64,000 nucleotides of DNA from Candidatus Rifleibacteriota bacterium (GCA_012517355.1 JAAYVD010000071.1:49610-113609); one strand, 5' to 3'. Numbered from the stretch's first letter, positions 8,144 through 18,073 are shown. Notes: generated by a model not told the origin, from the letters alone. A program made the numbers and translations.

Positions 8144-8168
8144 CGAGAAAAATAACGGTTTATTTATT

Positions 8169-9002
8169 CTACATTTTCCGACGCTGAATGACAACCCCTT
8201 CCACCCCGCTGAGCCGCCTCGCCGGGGAGCCACAATCCACCACGCTCATGATGTCGTAGAACGGCTTGACCTTCGTCTCCCCCAACCGGATCTTGGGCGG
8301 CAACGGTGGATTGAACACGATCTTCAGGCTCGACCCCTTCGCCGGGGCGACCACTTTCGCGCTTCCGAAGGCATTCTCGGGGAACATCGTCACAAAATCG
8401 AACAGGGAAACCCCGTTCATGCGGGCGGGGCGGGAAAACGTGATCTCGACCTCGTCGCCGAAATCCACCTGGTTGTTCCGCGTCGCATCGACGAATTCCG
8501 CTTTCGTGATGGTAAAGTCGGCGGGCAGGTAGTGGAAAACGAGATCGTCAGCCCCGGCCCGGACATCGGCCGTCTCGTCGATCAGGTTCGGTCCACAGGA
8601 ATAGACAACCCCCAAGTCGGGATTGTGGCGGTAAGGCTGTCCCCACGGGTCCTTGGGCGGGGCGACCTCCAGGTAGGTGCCGATGAACGGGCCGAGGTAT
8701 TCCGCCGTGAAGGTGCCGATGGCGAACGGCTTCTCCTCACGGATGTTGTACCACCGGATGGCTTTGGCCAGATCCTCGAGATCGCTTCGGCAGCGAGTGA
8801 CTTTGGCGGAAACGATATGATCCTCGTATTCGTGAATGGCAAAAACAAGAACCACACCAAGGATGAGCAGGGTCACCATCAACTCGATGAGCGAAAACCC
8901 CCGTGGAATCTCTGATTCCCAGGGGTGGACGATCCTCGGGTGATGGCCCGACCGCCACCGGCCGGGGCTTGTCGGGAGGTCGCTCCCTTGGAACATTTTC
9001 AC
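8169..9002 (-). CDS. Prepilin-like protein with long leader and Ig-like C-terminal domain
   Basis: The 277-residue protein probably starts at GTG 9002 (AGGAG 8 nt upstream; an ATG two codons later is possible). A long, positively charged leader of about 34 residues ends PRG before FSLIELMVTLLILGVVL, so cleavage should occur there; Glu5 is present. The core has DPWGQPYRHN and YSCGPN as in GspG, and the C-terminal part (FVDATRNNQVDFGDEVEI, then TFSRP) is the same domain type as in the six downstream pilins but more diverged. The long leader and the position, 19 nt after the secretin gene in the transcription direction, suggest it belongs to the secretin operon, perhaps as a minor or initiating pseudopilin. 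Confidence 0.78.
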   Translation of the reverse strand: MKMFQGSDLPTSPGRWRSGHHPRIVHPWESEIPRGFSLIELMVTLLILGVVLVFAIHEYEDHIVSAKVTRCRSDLEDLAKAIRWYNIREEKPFAIGTFTAEYLGPFIGTYLEVAPPKDPWGQPYRHNPDLGVVYSCGPNLIDETADVRAGADDLVFHYLPADFTITKAEFVDATRNNQVDFGDEVEITFSRPARMNGVSLFDFVTMFPENAFGSAKVVAPAKGSSLKIVFNPPLPPKIRLGETKVKPFYDIMSVVDCGSPARRLSGVEGVVIQRRKM

Positions 9003-9021
9003 CTCATGATCTCCTGCCCGG

Positions 9022-10959
9022 TCAATTCACGCTGTCGAAATGCTGCACGGTCAGGCCGGAATGACCGACCGGGGCTTCCGGTTCAGCCGGGGAATCGAGG
9101 TTCACCAAATGGGGGGTGACCAGCATGATCATTTCCGACTCGGTGACGGAAACATTGTTGTGGCCAAGAATCTTCTTCAGCAAGGGCACTTTGTTGAGGA
9201 CCGCCGGACTCTTGCCCTGGGTGGTGTCCTGGTTGCGGATCAGCCCACCGAGCACGACCGTCTCCCCATCCTTGATCCGGACGTAGGTCGTGGTGGTGCG
9301 CTCGGACCGCACGAGCTGGCCATCGCTGTTGGGCGGCTCGGTATCGTCGACGGTCACGTTCAGGTCGAGGGCGATCTCGTTGTCGCGGGTGATCTCAGGG
9401 GTTACCTGAAGCCGGATACCAACCTTCACATCACGGTATTCCTTGTAGGGCTGGACATTGTTCCCGAAGATGTTGGTGCTGGAAGCCACCTCGTAACGGT
9501 AATAGGGGACCGGATAGATCTTGCCGATGCTGATGGTCGCCGACTTGCCGTGCACCGCCCGGATCTTCGGGCTGGCGAGCGTCTTGGCCTTGTTCTGGCT
9601 TTCGAGGAAATCGAGGGTGGCCGCCAGCGGATACGAAGTGGGCAACCGGGTGATGTCGTTCACCTTGATGATCTTGTCGACGTCGATGCCGAGGGTCTTG
9701 ACCGATTCACGATTCACCTCGAGGAGCTTCACCTCGATAACCGCCTGTTTCAGCTTCTCGTCGATATTCTCGATCACCCGGGCGATCAGGGCGAGGTTCT
9801 CGGGGGTGTCGTAGCAGGAAAGAGCATTGATGCGCTCGTTGACCGCCATGTTGGAGGTGTCGATCTTCTCGGCCAGCGACTTGCTGCCGGTGATCATGCT
9901 GATCACTTCGGACGGCTTGGCATTGACCAGCTTGAAGGTGCGGTATTCCTTGGCCCCGAACTCCTTGGCTTCGGTCTTCGACATGATGATGAAGGTGTTC
10001 TCGTTGTGGGGCTTCTTGACCAGGTTGTTCGTGCTGATCAGCAGGTCGAGCAGCTCGTCCAGGTTCAGGTTCTCGACGTAGAAATTGACCTGCTTGTCCT
10101 CGACCGACTCGTGAATGATCAGGTTGATGTTCATCATCTTGGAGAGAGTCTGCAGGGCGTCTTTCAGGCTCAGGTCGCGGAAAAGGAGCTCGCGGGCCAT
10201 GCGGCCGGTGTCCTGCGCGAGAGAGATGACCGTCAGGTCATTCCCCTTCAGCGTGTACTGGAAATCCTTCTGCAGGAGAAGGGTCTTCAGGACATCCCGC
10301 AGGGGAACGTCCTGCGCGTTGATCGAGAATTTCCCCTTCACCCCGGAATCCGCCACGACCCGCAGGTTGAACTTGACCGCCAGGGCCCGCAGGATCTCGG
10401 AAAGCTCCTCCTGCTCGAACTGCATGCTGACCCGCTGGTCGAGGATCCCGGCTCCGGGCATTTCCGGCAGGCGGGCCAGGGCGGACGCGGGGGCCTCGGA
10501 CCGGGACCCCGCAGGGGTCGGAGCGGGCCGGGCCGCGGCGGCCGGGGCCACAGCCATGGGAGCCGGGGCCAACGTCTCGAGGAACAGGTGTTCTCCGACG
10601 AGCCGGGGAACGAAGGTTCCGGGCTGTTTGAAGACGATGGTGGCCCGGGTGACCTCGGGGCTGTCGCTCACCTGGCTCAGGCGCAGGAACCGGATCTTGG
10701 GGTGCGGCGCCAGCACGATCGAGGTTCCCTTGTCGAGCGAGAAGAAGGGCAGGTCCAGCACCAGGATGTCCGGGGCGGGCTGGCTGGACTTCAGGTCCTG
10801 GAAGGTGTGACCCGGGAACAGTTTCAGCGTCTTGGCGTCCTGCGTCTGGACGGTGGTGTCGCTGAAGGAGTCCCCGAACGCGACCGAGAACCCTCCCGCC
10901 GCCAGGGCTAGGATCATCAGGATGGTTCCCACTCTCACGCCGCGTGTGCGAAAGTCCAT
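9022..10959 (-). CDS. Outer-membrane secretin (GspD/PilQ family)
   Basis: The 645-residue protein starts at ATG 10959 with AAGGAG 7 nt upstream and an N-terminal signal peptide. A Pro/Ala-rich linker lies near residues 133-160. An STN-like domain (FEQEELSEILRALAV) follows, then N-domain repeats, and the C-terminal secretin domain (VHGKSATISIGKIYPVPYY; VRIKDGETVVLGGLIRNQ; VPLLKKILG; EMIMLVTPHLV). Secretins form the gated ring through which type IV pili or type II secretion substrates cross the outer membrane. The last residues carry no evident lipoprotein or pilotin signal. It sits between the GspF-like gene and the long-leader pseudopilin, all on one strand. GspD versus PilQ cannot be decided; no GspC, PilP or ATPase gene is in the window. 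Confidence 0.92.
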   Translation of the reverse strand: MDFRTRGVRVGTILMILALAAGGFSVAFGDSFSDTTVQTQDAKTLKLFPGHTFQDLKSSQPAPDILVLDLPFFSLDKGTSIVLAPHPKIRFLRLSQVSDSPEVTRATIVFKQPGTFVPRLVGEHLFLETLAPAPMAVAPAAAARPAPTPAGSRSEAPASALARLPEMPGAGILDQRVSMQFEQEELSEILRALAVKFNLRVVADSGVKGKFSINAQDVPLRDVLKTLLLQKDFQYTLKGNDLTVISLAQDTGRMARELLFRDLSLKDALQTLSKMMNINLIIHESVEDKQVNFYVENLNLDELLDLLISTNNLVKKPHNENTFIIMSKTEAKEFGAKEYRTFKLVNAKPSEVISMITGSKSLAEKIDTSNMAVNERINALSCYDTPENLALIARVIENIDEKLKQAVIEVKLLEVNRESVKTLGIDVDKIIKVNDITRLPTSYPLAATLDFLESQNKAKTLASPKIRAVHGKSATISIGKIYPVPYYRYEVASSTNIFGNNVQPYKEYRDVKVGIRLQVTPEITRDNEIALDLNVTVDDTEPPNSDGQLVRSERTTTTYVRIKDGETVVLGGLIRNQDTTQGKSPAVLNKVPLLKKILGHNNVSVTESEMIMLVTPHLVNLDSPAEPEAPVGHSGLTVQHFDSVN

Positions 10960-11530
10960 GGCACTGCTCCTTCTGTGTCAGGCAGAGTGACCCGCCGGGG
11001 TTGCCGGCAAGAAATGAGTATCCATAATCACTATCGGCAGTCCCGGACCAAAACCTGAGCCCGGAGGTCCCGGGCCCGATTCCAGCAAGAGATAGAGAAG
11101 CGGAACCGGGAAAAAGGCAAGAGGAAAATGCTGGAACCACAAAATGCCTGAGGCCGCCCAGGAGGGGCCCTGCCGCTCCTTGAGCGGAGAACCACCCCCT
11201 CCCGTCCAGACGTCCCGCCAAGGAAGCAGCTTCCGACATCGAGCGGGTTGGCCCCGATACCTTTCGGGAGGCGGGTGTTTCGCGCTGCCCCCAGTTCGGG
11301 GAAGGGGGGAAGGTCCACATCGAATCGGTCAACCCCTGGGCGGTTAACGTACCGTTCGTTTCGCGTCGTCAGCCATTGCGGCAAGGCGGGGCGGCCCACC
11401 TCGGACAGTCGGACCCTATACAATGCGCGGAACTGGTATTTCGCGCCGCTTTCCATGGCGGAAAAGGAGTTTGGCCGACCTGGTATCGGTCGGGCCGTGT
11501 CTCTCGCTCGCCAAAGAGAGACCCGGTCGG
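10960..11530. other. Intergenic region between secretin and GspF-like gene with a dispersed hairpin motif
   Basis: No convincing gene is seen in 571 nt. It contains GCGCGGAACTGGTATTTCGC (11425-11444), a copy of the hairpin motif found at 23335, 24271 and 57431, and nearby an inverted repeat GCCGACC/GGTCGGGC at about 11472-11493. The secretin promoter probably lies near its left end, but no clear -35/-10 pair was found. Confidence 0.5.
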
Positions 11531-12712
11531 TCAGGGTGCGCCGGGCAGCCCGGGGGTAGCCCCGCCGCCGCCACCGCCGGTGATGACCTTTGCCATCCGG
11601 AAGATTGGAAGGTACATGGCGACGACGATGAAGCCAACGATACCGCCCAAAACCACGATGAATGCCGGTTCGACCATGGCCGTCAACTGATCGACCAGGA
11701 AGTTGATCTCGTCTTCGTAGAAATCAGCGACCTTTTCCAGCATCTCGTCGAGGTTTCCCGACTCCTCGCCGACCTCGATCATCTGCGTGGAGAGTTCGGG
11801 CATGACGTTGACGGCGGTGAGGGCCTTGGCGATGGGCATGCCGCCTTCGACATCCCGCACCACGCTCAGCAGCGACTCGGCGATCACCGCGTTATCGACG
11901 GCCTCGACGCTGATGCGCATGCCGTTGATGATGGTGACACCCGACTGGAACAGGGTGGCGAGGTTCCTGGCATACAGGGCGATGTTGTATTTCAGGGTGA
12001 GGTCGCCGAACATCGGGATCTTCAGTTTGACGGAATCGAAGAAGTGCTTCCCGCCCTGGGTCTGGTTGACCTGGTAGATGACCAGGAAAAACCCGAGGGT
12101 GACCGCGGTCAGGTTCAGGAAGTTGTTTCCGATGAACGTGCTCGTGTCGATCACGACTTGGGTCGCCCACGGCAGTTCCTGGCCGAACTGCTGGAACAGC
12201 TTGGCAAAATTGGGGATGATCACCAGCATCAGAAACAGGACCACCCCGGTCGCCACGACAGTGATGATGGCGGGATAGGTCATGGCCGACAACACCCGCC
12301 GGCGCAGCTTCAACTGCCTGTCAAGAAGCTGGGACAGGCGGTCGAGCACGTTGAACAGCCGGCCGCTCTCTTCCCCGACGCGGACCAGGTTCACGTACAG
12401 CAGGCCGAAGATGTCCTCGTTCTTGCGGAAGGCCATGTTGAGAGGAAGGCCGCCCTCGACCTCGTCCCGCATGCGGAAGATGATGTGCCGGAACCGGGGG
12501 TTGCTGATCTGGCGGGCCAGCGTGGCCAAGGTGCGCAGCACGGGGATGCCGGCCTTGTTCAGGGTGGCGAAATACTTGGTGAACAGGAGGAGCTGGGATA
12601 CCGTCACCCGCCCGTAGAAGGGGTTCAGGTAGGAGAGTAGGGAACGCTCCTCTTCGCCCCCATCGGCAGGCTTCGCATCGGGGGTCGGTTTCGGTTTCTC
12701 GGTGTCGGCCAT
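11531..12712 (-). CDS. Inner-membrane platform protein, GspF/PilC family
   Basis: The 393-residue protein starts at ATG 12712 with GGGAG 7 nt upstream; an earlier in-frame ATG at 12784 lacks this. Two homologous T2SSF domains are visible. The first (residues about 40-165) carries RVGEESGRLFNVLDRLSQLL, the second (about 240-365) IEVGEESGNLDEMLEKV. Hydrophobic segments lie at ALSAMTYPAIITVVATGVVL, in the middle, and near the C terminus (FIVVLGGIVGFIVVAMYL). The end is glycine-rich (GGGGGGATPG). The family anchors the assembly ATPase at the inner membrane of type IV pilus and type II secretion machines. The partner ATPase is not in this window. Confidence 0.92.
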   Translation of the reverse strand: MADTEKPKPTPDAKPADGGEEERSLLSYLNPFYGRVTVSQLLLFTKYFATLNKAGIPVLRTLATLARQISNPRFRHIIFRMRDEVEGGLPLNMAFRKNEDIFGLLYVNLVRVGEESGRLFNVLDRLSQLLDRQLKLRRRVLSAMTYPAIITVVATGVVLFLMLVIIPNFAKLFQQFGQELPWATQVVIDTSTFIGNNFLNLTAVTLGFFLVIYQVNQTQGGKHFFDSVKLKIPMFGDLTLKYNIALYARNLATLFQSGVTIINGMRISVEAVDNAVIAESLLSVVRDVEGGMPIAKALTAVNVMPELSTQMIEVGEESGNLDEMLEKVADFYEDEINFLVDQLTAMVEPAFIVVLGGIVGFIVVAMYLPIFRMAKVITGGGGGGATPGLPGAP

Positions 12713-12936
12713 GCTGGGTCTCCCTCTAGGAACCGCAAATGAGGCCCGGCTGCCGGGAAAGGGCTGGGTCAGACTGAAAGCCACTGCCGGGGCGGTGGCG
12801 AAGGGCCCACCCCAGGAGCGGTTCAGGCGACGACGTTCCGGCTCGGACCATGTCGGCGTTCATGATACCACGGATCGGCCGCGCGAGGGGAAACGACCAC
12901 CAGGGGCGGAACCGCCGTCATCCTGAAGGATGACCG

Positions 12937-13427
<491 letters not shown>

Positions 13428-13431
<4 letters not shown>

Positions 13432-14324
13432 TCATTTTTCACCATCACGAGAACCTGCTCGAGCGGGTCCTTGAAATCGAGGATCTTGCGGGACGGGCGG
13501 TAGCCGCGCTTGGTGAGCTTGATCTCGGCGAACTCGCGCTTGATCTCGCGCACCTTGAAGATGCACTTGGCGTTCGTCTTGACCATCATCTTGTCGAGCC
13601 GGATCTCGACGTCGGACAACGGCTGGCGGGTGCGCGAATCGACCACCTTCACGGTGACCTCGTCGGCCAGCGTGACCGGGTCGAGCAGGATCTGGTGCGG
13701 GGGGCCGACCTGCAGGACCTGGTCGATCGGGCCCTGGACCACGCCGTAGCCGTCGGCGAGCAGGATGACGCGGCCGGCGACCTGGTCGATGACCACCTGG
13801 CCGAGGCGGTTGCTCTGGTAGATCTTGCCGCCGAGCAGCATCGCCGCCCCGCCCACGCCCTTCCCCGTCTGGCGGTCGATGATCTCGATCTGGCAGGGGG
13901 AAGGCAGGGCCGCGGGAGCGGGTGTTTCTCTTTCCATGCGGATCCGGGAGGTGGCAGGGGCCGCGAGGGGTTCTTCGGCAGTCATGGATTCCTCGTCGGC
14001 GGGGGGCATCGCCTTGGGGGCGCCGGCCCGGGTCTTGTTCACCAGGTTGACCTGGACCAGCGGCTCGCGCAGGAAGCCGTCGTCGAGGGCTTTGGCGATC
14101 AGGCGCGCCGCCTCGACCGGTTTGCGGCCGCCCAGCTCGACGGAGCCGAGGAGGGGATAGGCGATGGTGCCGTCGGCATTGACGGTGCGCTCGACGGTCA
14201 GCTCGGGCTCGCCTTTCACCCAGACGCGGACCCGGTCGCCGGGCGAGAGGGTGTCCTGCGCCCAGCCGGCCTGACCCCAGGCCAGCAGCACCAGCAACAG
14301 GCAGAACAATTTGGACCTAGTCAT
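13428..14324 (-). CDS. Periplasmic protein with polysaccharide-export-like (SLBB/Poly_export) domain
   Basis: The 298-residue protein starts at ATG 14324 with GGAG 5 nt upstream, followed by a signal peptide ending near AQDTLSPGDRVRV. Residues about 25-90 match the polysaccharide biosynthesis/export domain (TLSPGDRVRVWVKGEPELT, VNADGTIAYPLLGSVELGG). Residues about 140-298 hold two beta-rich repeats like carboxypeptidase-regulatory domains (IEIIDRQTGKGVGGA; VTVKVVDSRTRQPLSDVEI). In Wza-type exporters this domain forms part of the outer-membrane portal. Here it has no lipobox and is coupled (4-nt overlap) to a pseudopilin gene, so a role as a periplasmic accessory of the secretin machine, comparable in place to GspC or PilP, is more likely. 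That is inference. Confidence 0.68.
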
Positions 14325-14910
14325 GTTTCTCCGCTGAGTAGAGGCTGCACATTCCATCGGCGCTATCAGGCGAATGGTTTAACAAAATCTTGAAAAAAAT
14401 GGGGAACAGGAGAACGAGAAGAAGAACCCTAGGAGAAAGGGAGAAATGGGAGAATGGGAGAGCGGAGTCATGGAAGCCAAGCACCTGCCGAGCGACGGGC
14501 CAGCAGAGAATGAGGCAGAGATAGGGCAAAAGAGGGAGAACCGAAGGGAAATGAGGAGAATATGGGGGAAGGGGCGAGCGGGGTCATGGGAGCCAGGCAC
14601 CGGCGGAGCCAGGGAATGAAAAGGATGAGGGAAGGCGAGGGAAAAAGATGGAGAAAACCATGAGACAAAGGAGAAAGGAGGAACGGGAGAGGGTGCTCAT
14701 GACGGCAGGGGGCACACTGAATGCGGTTTTGATGACCCTTCCCACCAATCAAGCCAACGCATGCAACTGCCGGTTGCGTTCGGAGGGTGCTCATCGATCG
14801 CCCATTCCCCCCCTTTCTCCCATTCTCCTGAAACCTGAAATGCTCACGCCAACGCCGCCCGGAAAGGCGGGACGCCGCTGGTGCAAGGCGGCCGCGGCCG
14901 CGCCCGCCCC
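14325..14910. repeat. Purine-rich intergenic region with imperfect direct repeats
   Basis: No gene is apparent in 586 nt. The plus strand is strongly purine-biased (runs of GGGAGAA type). A unit AGCGGAGTCATGGAAGCCAA (14461-14480) recurs as AGCGGGGTCATGGGAGCCAG (14577-14596) with further similarity downstream of each. The promoter of the export-like gene at 14324 should lie at the left end of this region. Confidence 0.5.
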
Positions 14911-16389
14911 TCAGGTGCGGCGGCGGGCGGAACTGGAAAGAATGTTCAATTCACCGCGGTATTTGGCCACCGTGCGACGGGCGATGAAGATGCCCTCGGC
15001 CTTCAGCCGGTCAACGATGTCGCTGTCGGATAGCGGCTTGCGTGGGTCCTCCTGCTTGACCAGGTCGTCGATGCGTTTCTTGACCGCCTGCGTCGAGACA
15101 TCTTCCCCGCTCTGGGTGCGGGCGGCCCCGCTGAAGAAGAACTTCAGTTCGAGCAGGCCGCGCGGCGTCTGCGCGTATTTCCCGCTGGTGGCGCGGCTGA
15201 CCGTCGACTCGTGCACGCCGGCCATGGCGGCCACGTCCTGCAGCGTCAGCGGCTTCAGGTGCAGGATGCCGTGGTCGAGGAACTCGTGTTGCACCTGCAG
15301 GATCGCCCGCGTCACGTTCAGGATGGTCTCCTTGCGCTTGTCGATGTAGCGCATGAACGACCGCGCCGCCTCGAGCTTGCCCCGGATGAACTCGTAGGTC
15401 GCCTTGTCGGTGCGGTCCTTGTTCTTGATCGTGTCGCGATACAGGTTGTTGATGCGCAGCCGCGGCACGTCGCGCTCGTTGAGGTAGGCCACATACTCGC
15501 CGTCGACCTTCTCGATGAACACGTCGGGCGTCACGTAGATCTGGTCGCCGGTGACGGGGAAACTGGCCCCCGGCTTGGGGTTGAATTCCTTGATGACCTC
15601 GACCGCCGCGTTGATGTCGTCGAGATCGTAGCCGGTGGCCTTGGCGATCACGGCCAGGCGGTTGGCGGCGAGATCGTCGAGGTGCTTGTCGATGATGGCG
15701 GTCACCGCGTCGTCCTCGTAGCCCTCGTCACGCGCCTGCAGCAGCAGACACTCGCGCAGGTCGAACGCCCCCACCCCGGCCGGGTCCATGGCCTGGATGG
15801 CCTTCACGACCTTGTCGACGACCCCCGTCTCGATCTTCAGCATCTCGGAAATCTGCTCGCGGGTGTAGCGCAGATACCCGTTGCGATCGATCAGCCCGAC
15901 CAGGAACTCGCCGATCTTCCGCTCGGTCAGGTTGAGGGTGGCCTCGTGCAACTGCCTGGTCAGGTGCTCGCGCAGGTTGGTCTTGGCCGACACGAAGTTC
16001 TCGAAGGTGGCCTCGTCCTCTTCGCCGCCGTAGCGGCCGCGCGACACCTTGAACTCGGTGTTCTCGCTGTCCTGGATGTATTTCGCCCAGTCGATGCCGA
16101 AATCGTCGCGGCCCTCCTCGCGGAATTCCTTGGAGGGCGGCACCGCCTCGGCGGCGGTGGTCACGAACTTCTCCTCGAGCGGCACCTCGGTGGTCGGCTC
16201 CTTCGGGGAGTCGTCGGGGGAAACCTCGTCGAGCTCGACCACCGGGTTGGTCTCGAGCATCTCGTCGACCTGGTTCTTCAGCTCGATCGTGTTCAACTGC
16301 AGAATCTTGATCGCCAGCTGCATCTCGGGGGTCATCTTCAGCTGGAGGGTCTGCTTCTGCTGCAGACCGAGTCTCATCGAATTATCCAT
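14911..16389 (-). CDS. rpoN: RNA polymerase sigma-54 factor
   Basis: The 492-residue protein has the full sigma-54 layout. Residues 1-50 form the glutamine-rich activator-interacting region (LGLQQKQTLQLKMTPEMQLA, LQLNTIELKNQVDEML). An acidic linker follows, then the core-binding domain (IQAMDPAGVGAFDLRECLLLQ). The DNA-binding domain carries a helix-turn-helix (TLQDVAAMAGVHESTVSRAT) and the RpoN box ARRTVAKYR near the C terminus. It directs RNA polymerase to -24/-12 promoters and needs an AAA+ activator. The start ATG 16389 has AAGG upstream. It lies at the head of the pilus locus in the same orientation, and a matching promoter precedes the pilin at 4714, so local regulation of piliation is plausible. 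Confidence 0.96.
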   Translation of the reverse strand: MDNSMRLGLQQKQTLQLKMTPEMQLAIKILQLNTIELKNQVDEMLETNPVVELDEVSPDDSPKEPTTEVPLEEKFVTTAAEAVPPSKEFREEGRDDFGIDWAKYIQDSENTEFKVSRGRYGGEEDEATFENFVSAKTNLREHLTRQLHEATLNLTERKIGEFLVGLIDRNGYLRYTREQISEMLKIETGVVDKVVKAIQAMDPAGVGAFDLRECLLLQARDEGYEDDAVTAIIDKHLDDLAANRLAVIAKATGYDLDDINAAVEVIKEFNPKPGASFPVTGDQIYVTPDVFIEKVDGEYVAYLNERDVPRLRINNLYRDTIKNKDRTDKATYEFIRGKLEAARSFMRYIDKRKETILNVTRAILQVQHEFLDHGILHLKPLTLQDVAAMAGVHESTVSRATSGKYAQTPRGLLELKFFFSGAARTQSGEDVSTQAVKKRIDDLVKQEDPRKPLSDSDIVDRLKAEGIFIARRTVAKYRGELNILSSSARRRT

Positions 16390-16858
16390 GGATCCGCCTT
16401 CGGGGAATGAGGACTGGGGTCACAAGCCCCATGATACCGGGATACCCCCTCCCTGTCAAAACATGGTGCCACCATACTATTTTTTCAACCCGCTCCAAAT
16501 CTGCATCTGCGCGGGGCAAGGTGTCCCGGTTTTTCTGGAAGGCTCGGGAATCTGCTTTCGCGGCCATCCCCCCGTTCTCCCATTCCCCTGCCGCCCTCGA
16601 GGTTTCTGTCGAAATGCTGAAGCCTCCGAAAAAAAGCAATAATCCGCAGAAAGGCTTGCCGAAGGGGCTTTGCCCCTTCACCCCACCAGGGCCGATGGCC
16701 CTGGACCCTTTCTGCTGGCGAGGGGAATGCTGACGCGTTCCCCTCGCGGAAGCTCCGCTTCGCGGTCCGTTAGCCATGGAACGGACGGCAGAAAAAAAGA
16801 GGAACCCCTTGGCCTTCTCAAATCGGCTCTGGTGGCTCGCCAGAAAAATAGTATGGGG
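16390..16858. repeat. Intergenic repeat region: hairpin element copy A and a partial 150-bp element
   Basis: No gene is seen. 16585-16622 matches the right end of the 150-bp inverted-repeat element at 37338-37487 (CTGCCGCCCTCGAGG, then CTGTCGAAATGCTGAAG). 16649-16768 is a copy of a chain-of-hairpins element found again, inverted, at 37212-37328. GTGCCACCATACTATTTTTT near 16465 also resembles sequence following the 37-kb copy. The region therefore looks like a mosaic of dispersed repeats. Confidence 0.65.
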
Positions 16859-18073
16859 TCACCCGTGTTCGCACTCGGCGGGGGTCAGGTAGCAGGCGGG
16901 GTCGGGGGCCCAGGGGTCGCCGGTGGCGCGGAGCGCCCGGATGCGCATGGCGCCCCCGCACATGGCCTGGAAGCGGCAGGTGGCGCATTTCCCCTTGAGA
17001 AGGCCGAGGCGGTCCTTGAGGCCGGCCATCAGGGGGTCGGAGGTGTCGGTCCAGATGGCCGAGAACGGTCGCTGGCGGACGTTGCCGAACGTCTTGTCCT
17101 GCCAGAACTGGTCGGGGTGCACATTCCCGACGAAGTCGACGCAGCCGATGCCGACGCCGGTCGAAAAGCGGCCGCCGCCGTTCCATTCGAGGAGCCGGCG
17201 CACCTCTTCCGCCCGGGCGGGATCCTCCTCGCGCAGTTTCAAATAGAGGTAGGGGCCGTCGACGTGGTTGTCGACCGTCAGCACGTCGAGATCGACGCCG
17301 GCGGTGACCGCCTGCCGGGTGCGCCGACAGATGACGTCGAGGGCGGCGCGGCTCTCGGCGTGGGTCAGATCCTCGTCGGACAGGGCGCTGCCGCGGCCCG
17401 AGTAGACGAGGTGGTAGAAGCAGGCGCGGGGGATCCCCTCGGCCTGGATGAAATCGAAGATGCCCTCGAGATCCTGGACGTTGCGGCGGGTCAGGGTCAG
17501 CCGCAGGCCGACCCGCTGCCCGACCGCCCGGCAGTGCCGGAACCCCGCCATGGCGTTGCGGAAAGCGCCGTCGACGCCGCGGAACTTGTCGTTGACGCCC
17601 TCGAGCCCGTCGAGCGAGATGCCCACGTAGATGAACCCGATCTCTTTCAGGCGGGAGGCCGTCTCGGGGGTGATCAGGGTGCCGTTGGTCGACAGCACCG
17701 GCCGCACGCCGCGCCCCACCGCGTGGGAGGCCAGGTCGAACAGGTCGCGGCGCATCAGGGGCTCGCCGCCCGAGAACAACAGGGCGGGAATGCCGAAGCC
17801 GGCGAGGTCGTCGATCAGGGCCTTCCCTTCGGCGGTGGTGAGCTCGTCGGGGTAGTCCTGGTTGCAACTGTCGGTGTAGCAGTGGACGCACCGGAGGTTG
17901 CAGCGGCGGGTGGTGTTCCAGACCACGACGGGTCGCCGCTCGCCGGCCGAGCGGGCCTTGCCGTGGTCACGGAAATGGTGGCCGTGGGCCACCTTGGCGG
18001 GGCCGTCCTGCCCGTAGCGCAGCGGGTCGCCGGTGGTCTCGCGGTTGGCATAGAGGCGGGTGATGTTGATCAT
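16859..18073 (-). CDS. ahbC: 12,18-didecarboxysiroheme deacetylase-like radical SAM/SPASM protein (AhbC family)
   Basis: The 404-residue protein starts at ATG 18073 after GGAGA. The radical SAM motif is C58-x3-C62-x2-C65 in TTRRCNLRCVHCY, which binds the 4Fe-4S cluster that cleaves S-adenosylmethionine. LLFSGGEPLMRRDLF is the GGEP segment. The C-terminal SPASM-type cysteines include the GIGCVDF segment and KGKCATCRFQAMCGG, and the end matches the AhbC-like pattern DPWAPDPACYLT. Within the alternative haem pathway AhbC removes acetate side chains to give Fe-coproporphyrin III. The close paralog NirJ (haem d1) is the main alternative. Its location beside hemC/cobA/hemD and hemA supports AhbC. 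AhbA/B and AhbD are not in the window. Confidence 0.82.
   Translation of the reverse strand: MINITRLYANRETTGDPLRYGQDGPAKVAHGHHFRDHGKARSAGERRPVVVWNTTRRCNLRCVHCYTDSCNQDYPDELTTAEGKALIDDLAGFGIPALLFSGGEPLMRRDLFDLASHAVGRGVRPVLSTNGTLITPETASRLKEIGFIYVGISLDGLEGVNDKFRGVDGAFRNAMAGFRHCRAVGQRVGLRLTLTRRNVQDLEGIFDFIQAEGIPRACFYHLVYSGRGSALSDEDLTHAESRAALDVICRRTRQAVTAGVDLDVLTVDNHVDGPYLYLKLREEDPARAEEVRRLLEWNGGGRFSTGVGIGCVDFVGNVHPDQFWQDKTFGNVRQRPFSAIWTDTSDPLMAGLKDRLGLLKGKCATCRFQAMCGGAMRIRALRATGDPWAPDPACYLTPAECEHG

Noticed and set aside
9040..10911. Plus-strand open frame of 623 codons opposite the secretin gene
   Set aside because: It is the antisense shadow of the well-supported secretin; high GC makes such shadows long. 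The product is a low-complexity Asp/Gly/Arg/Val mix.
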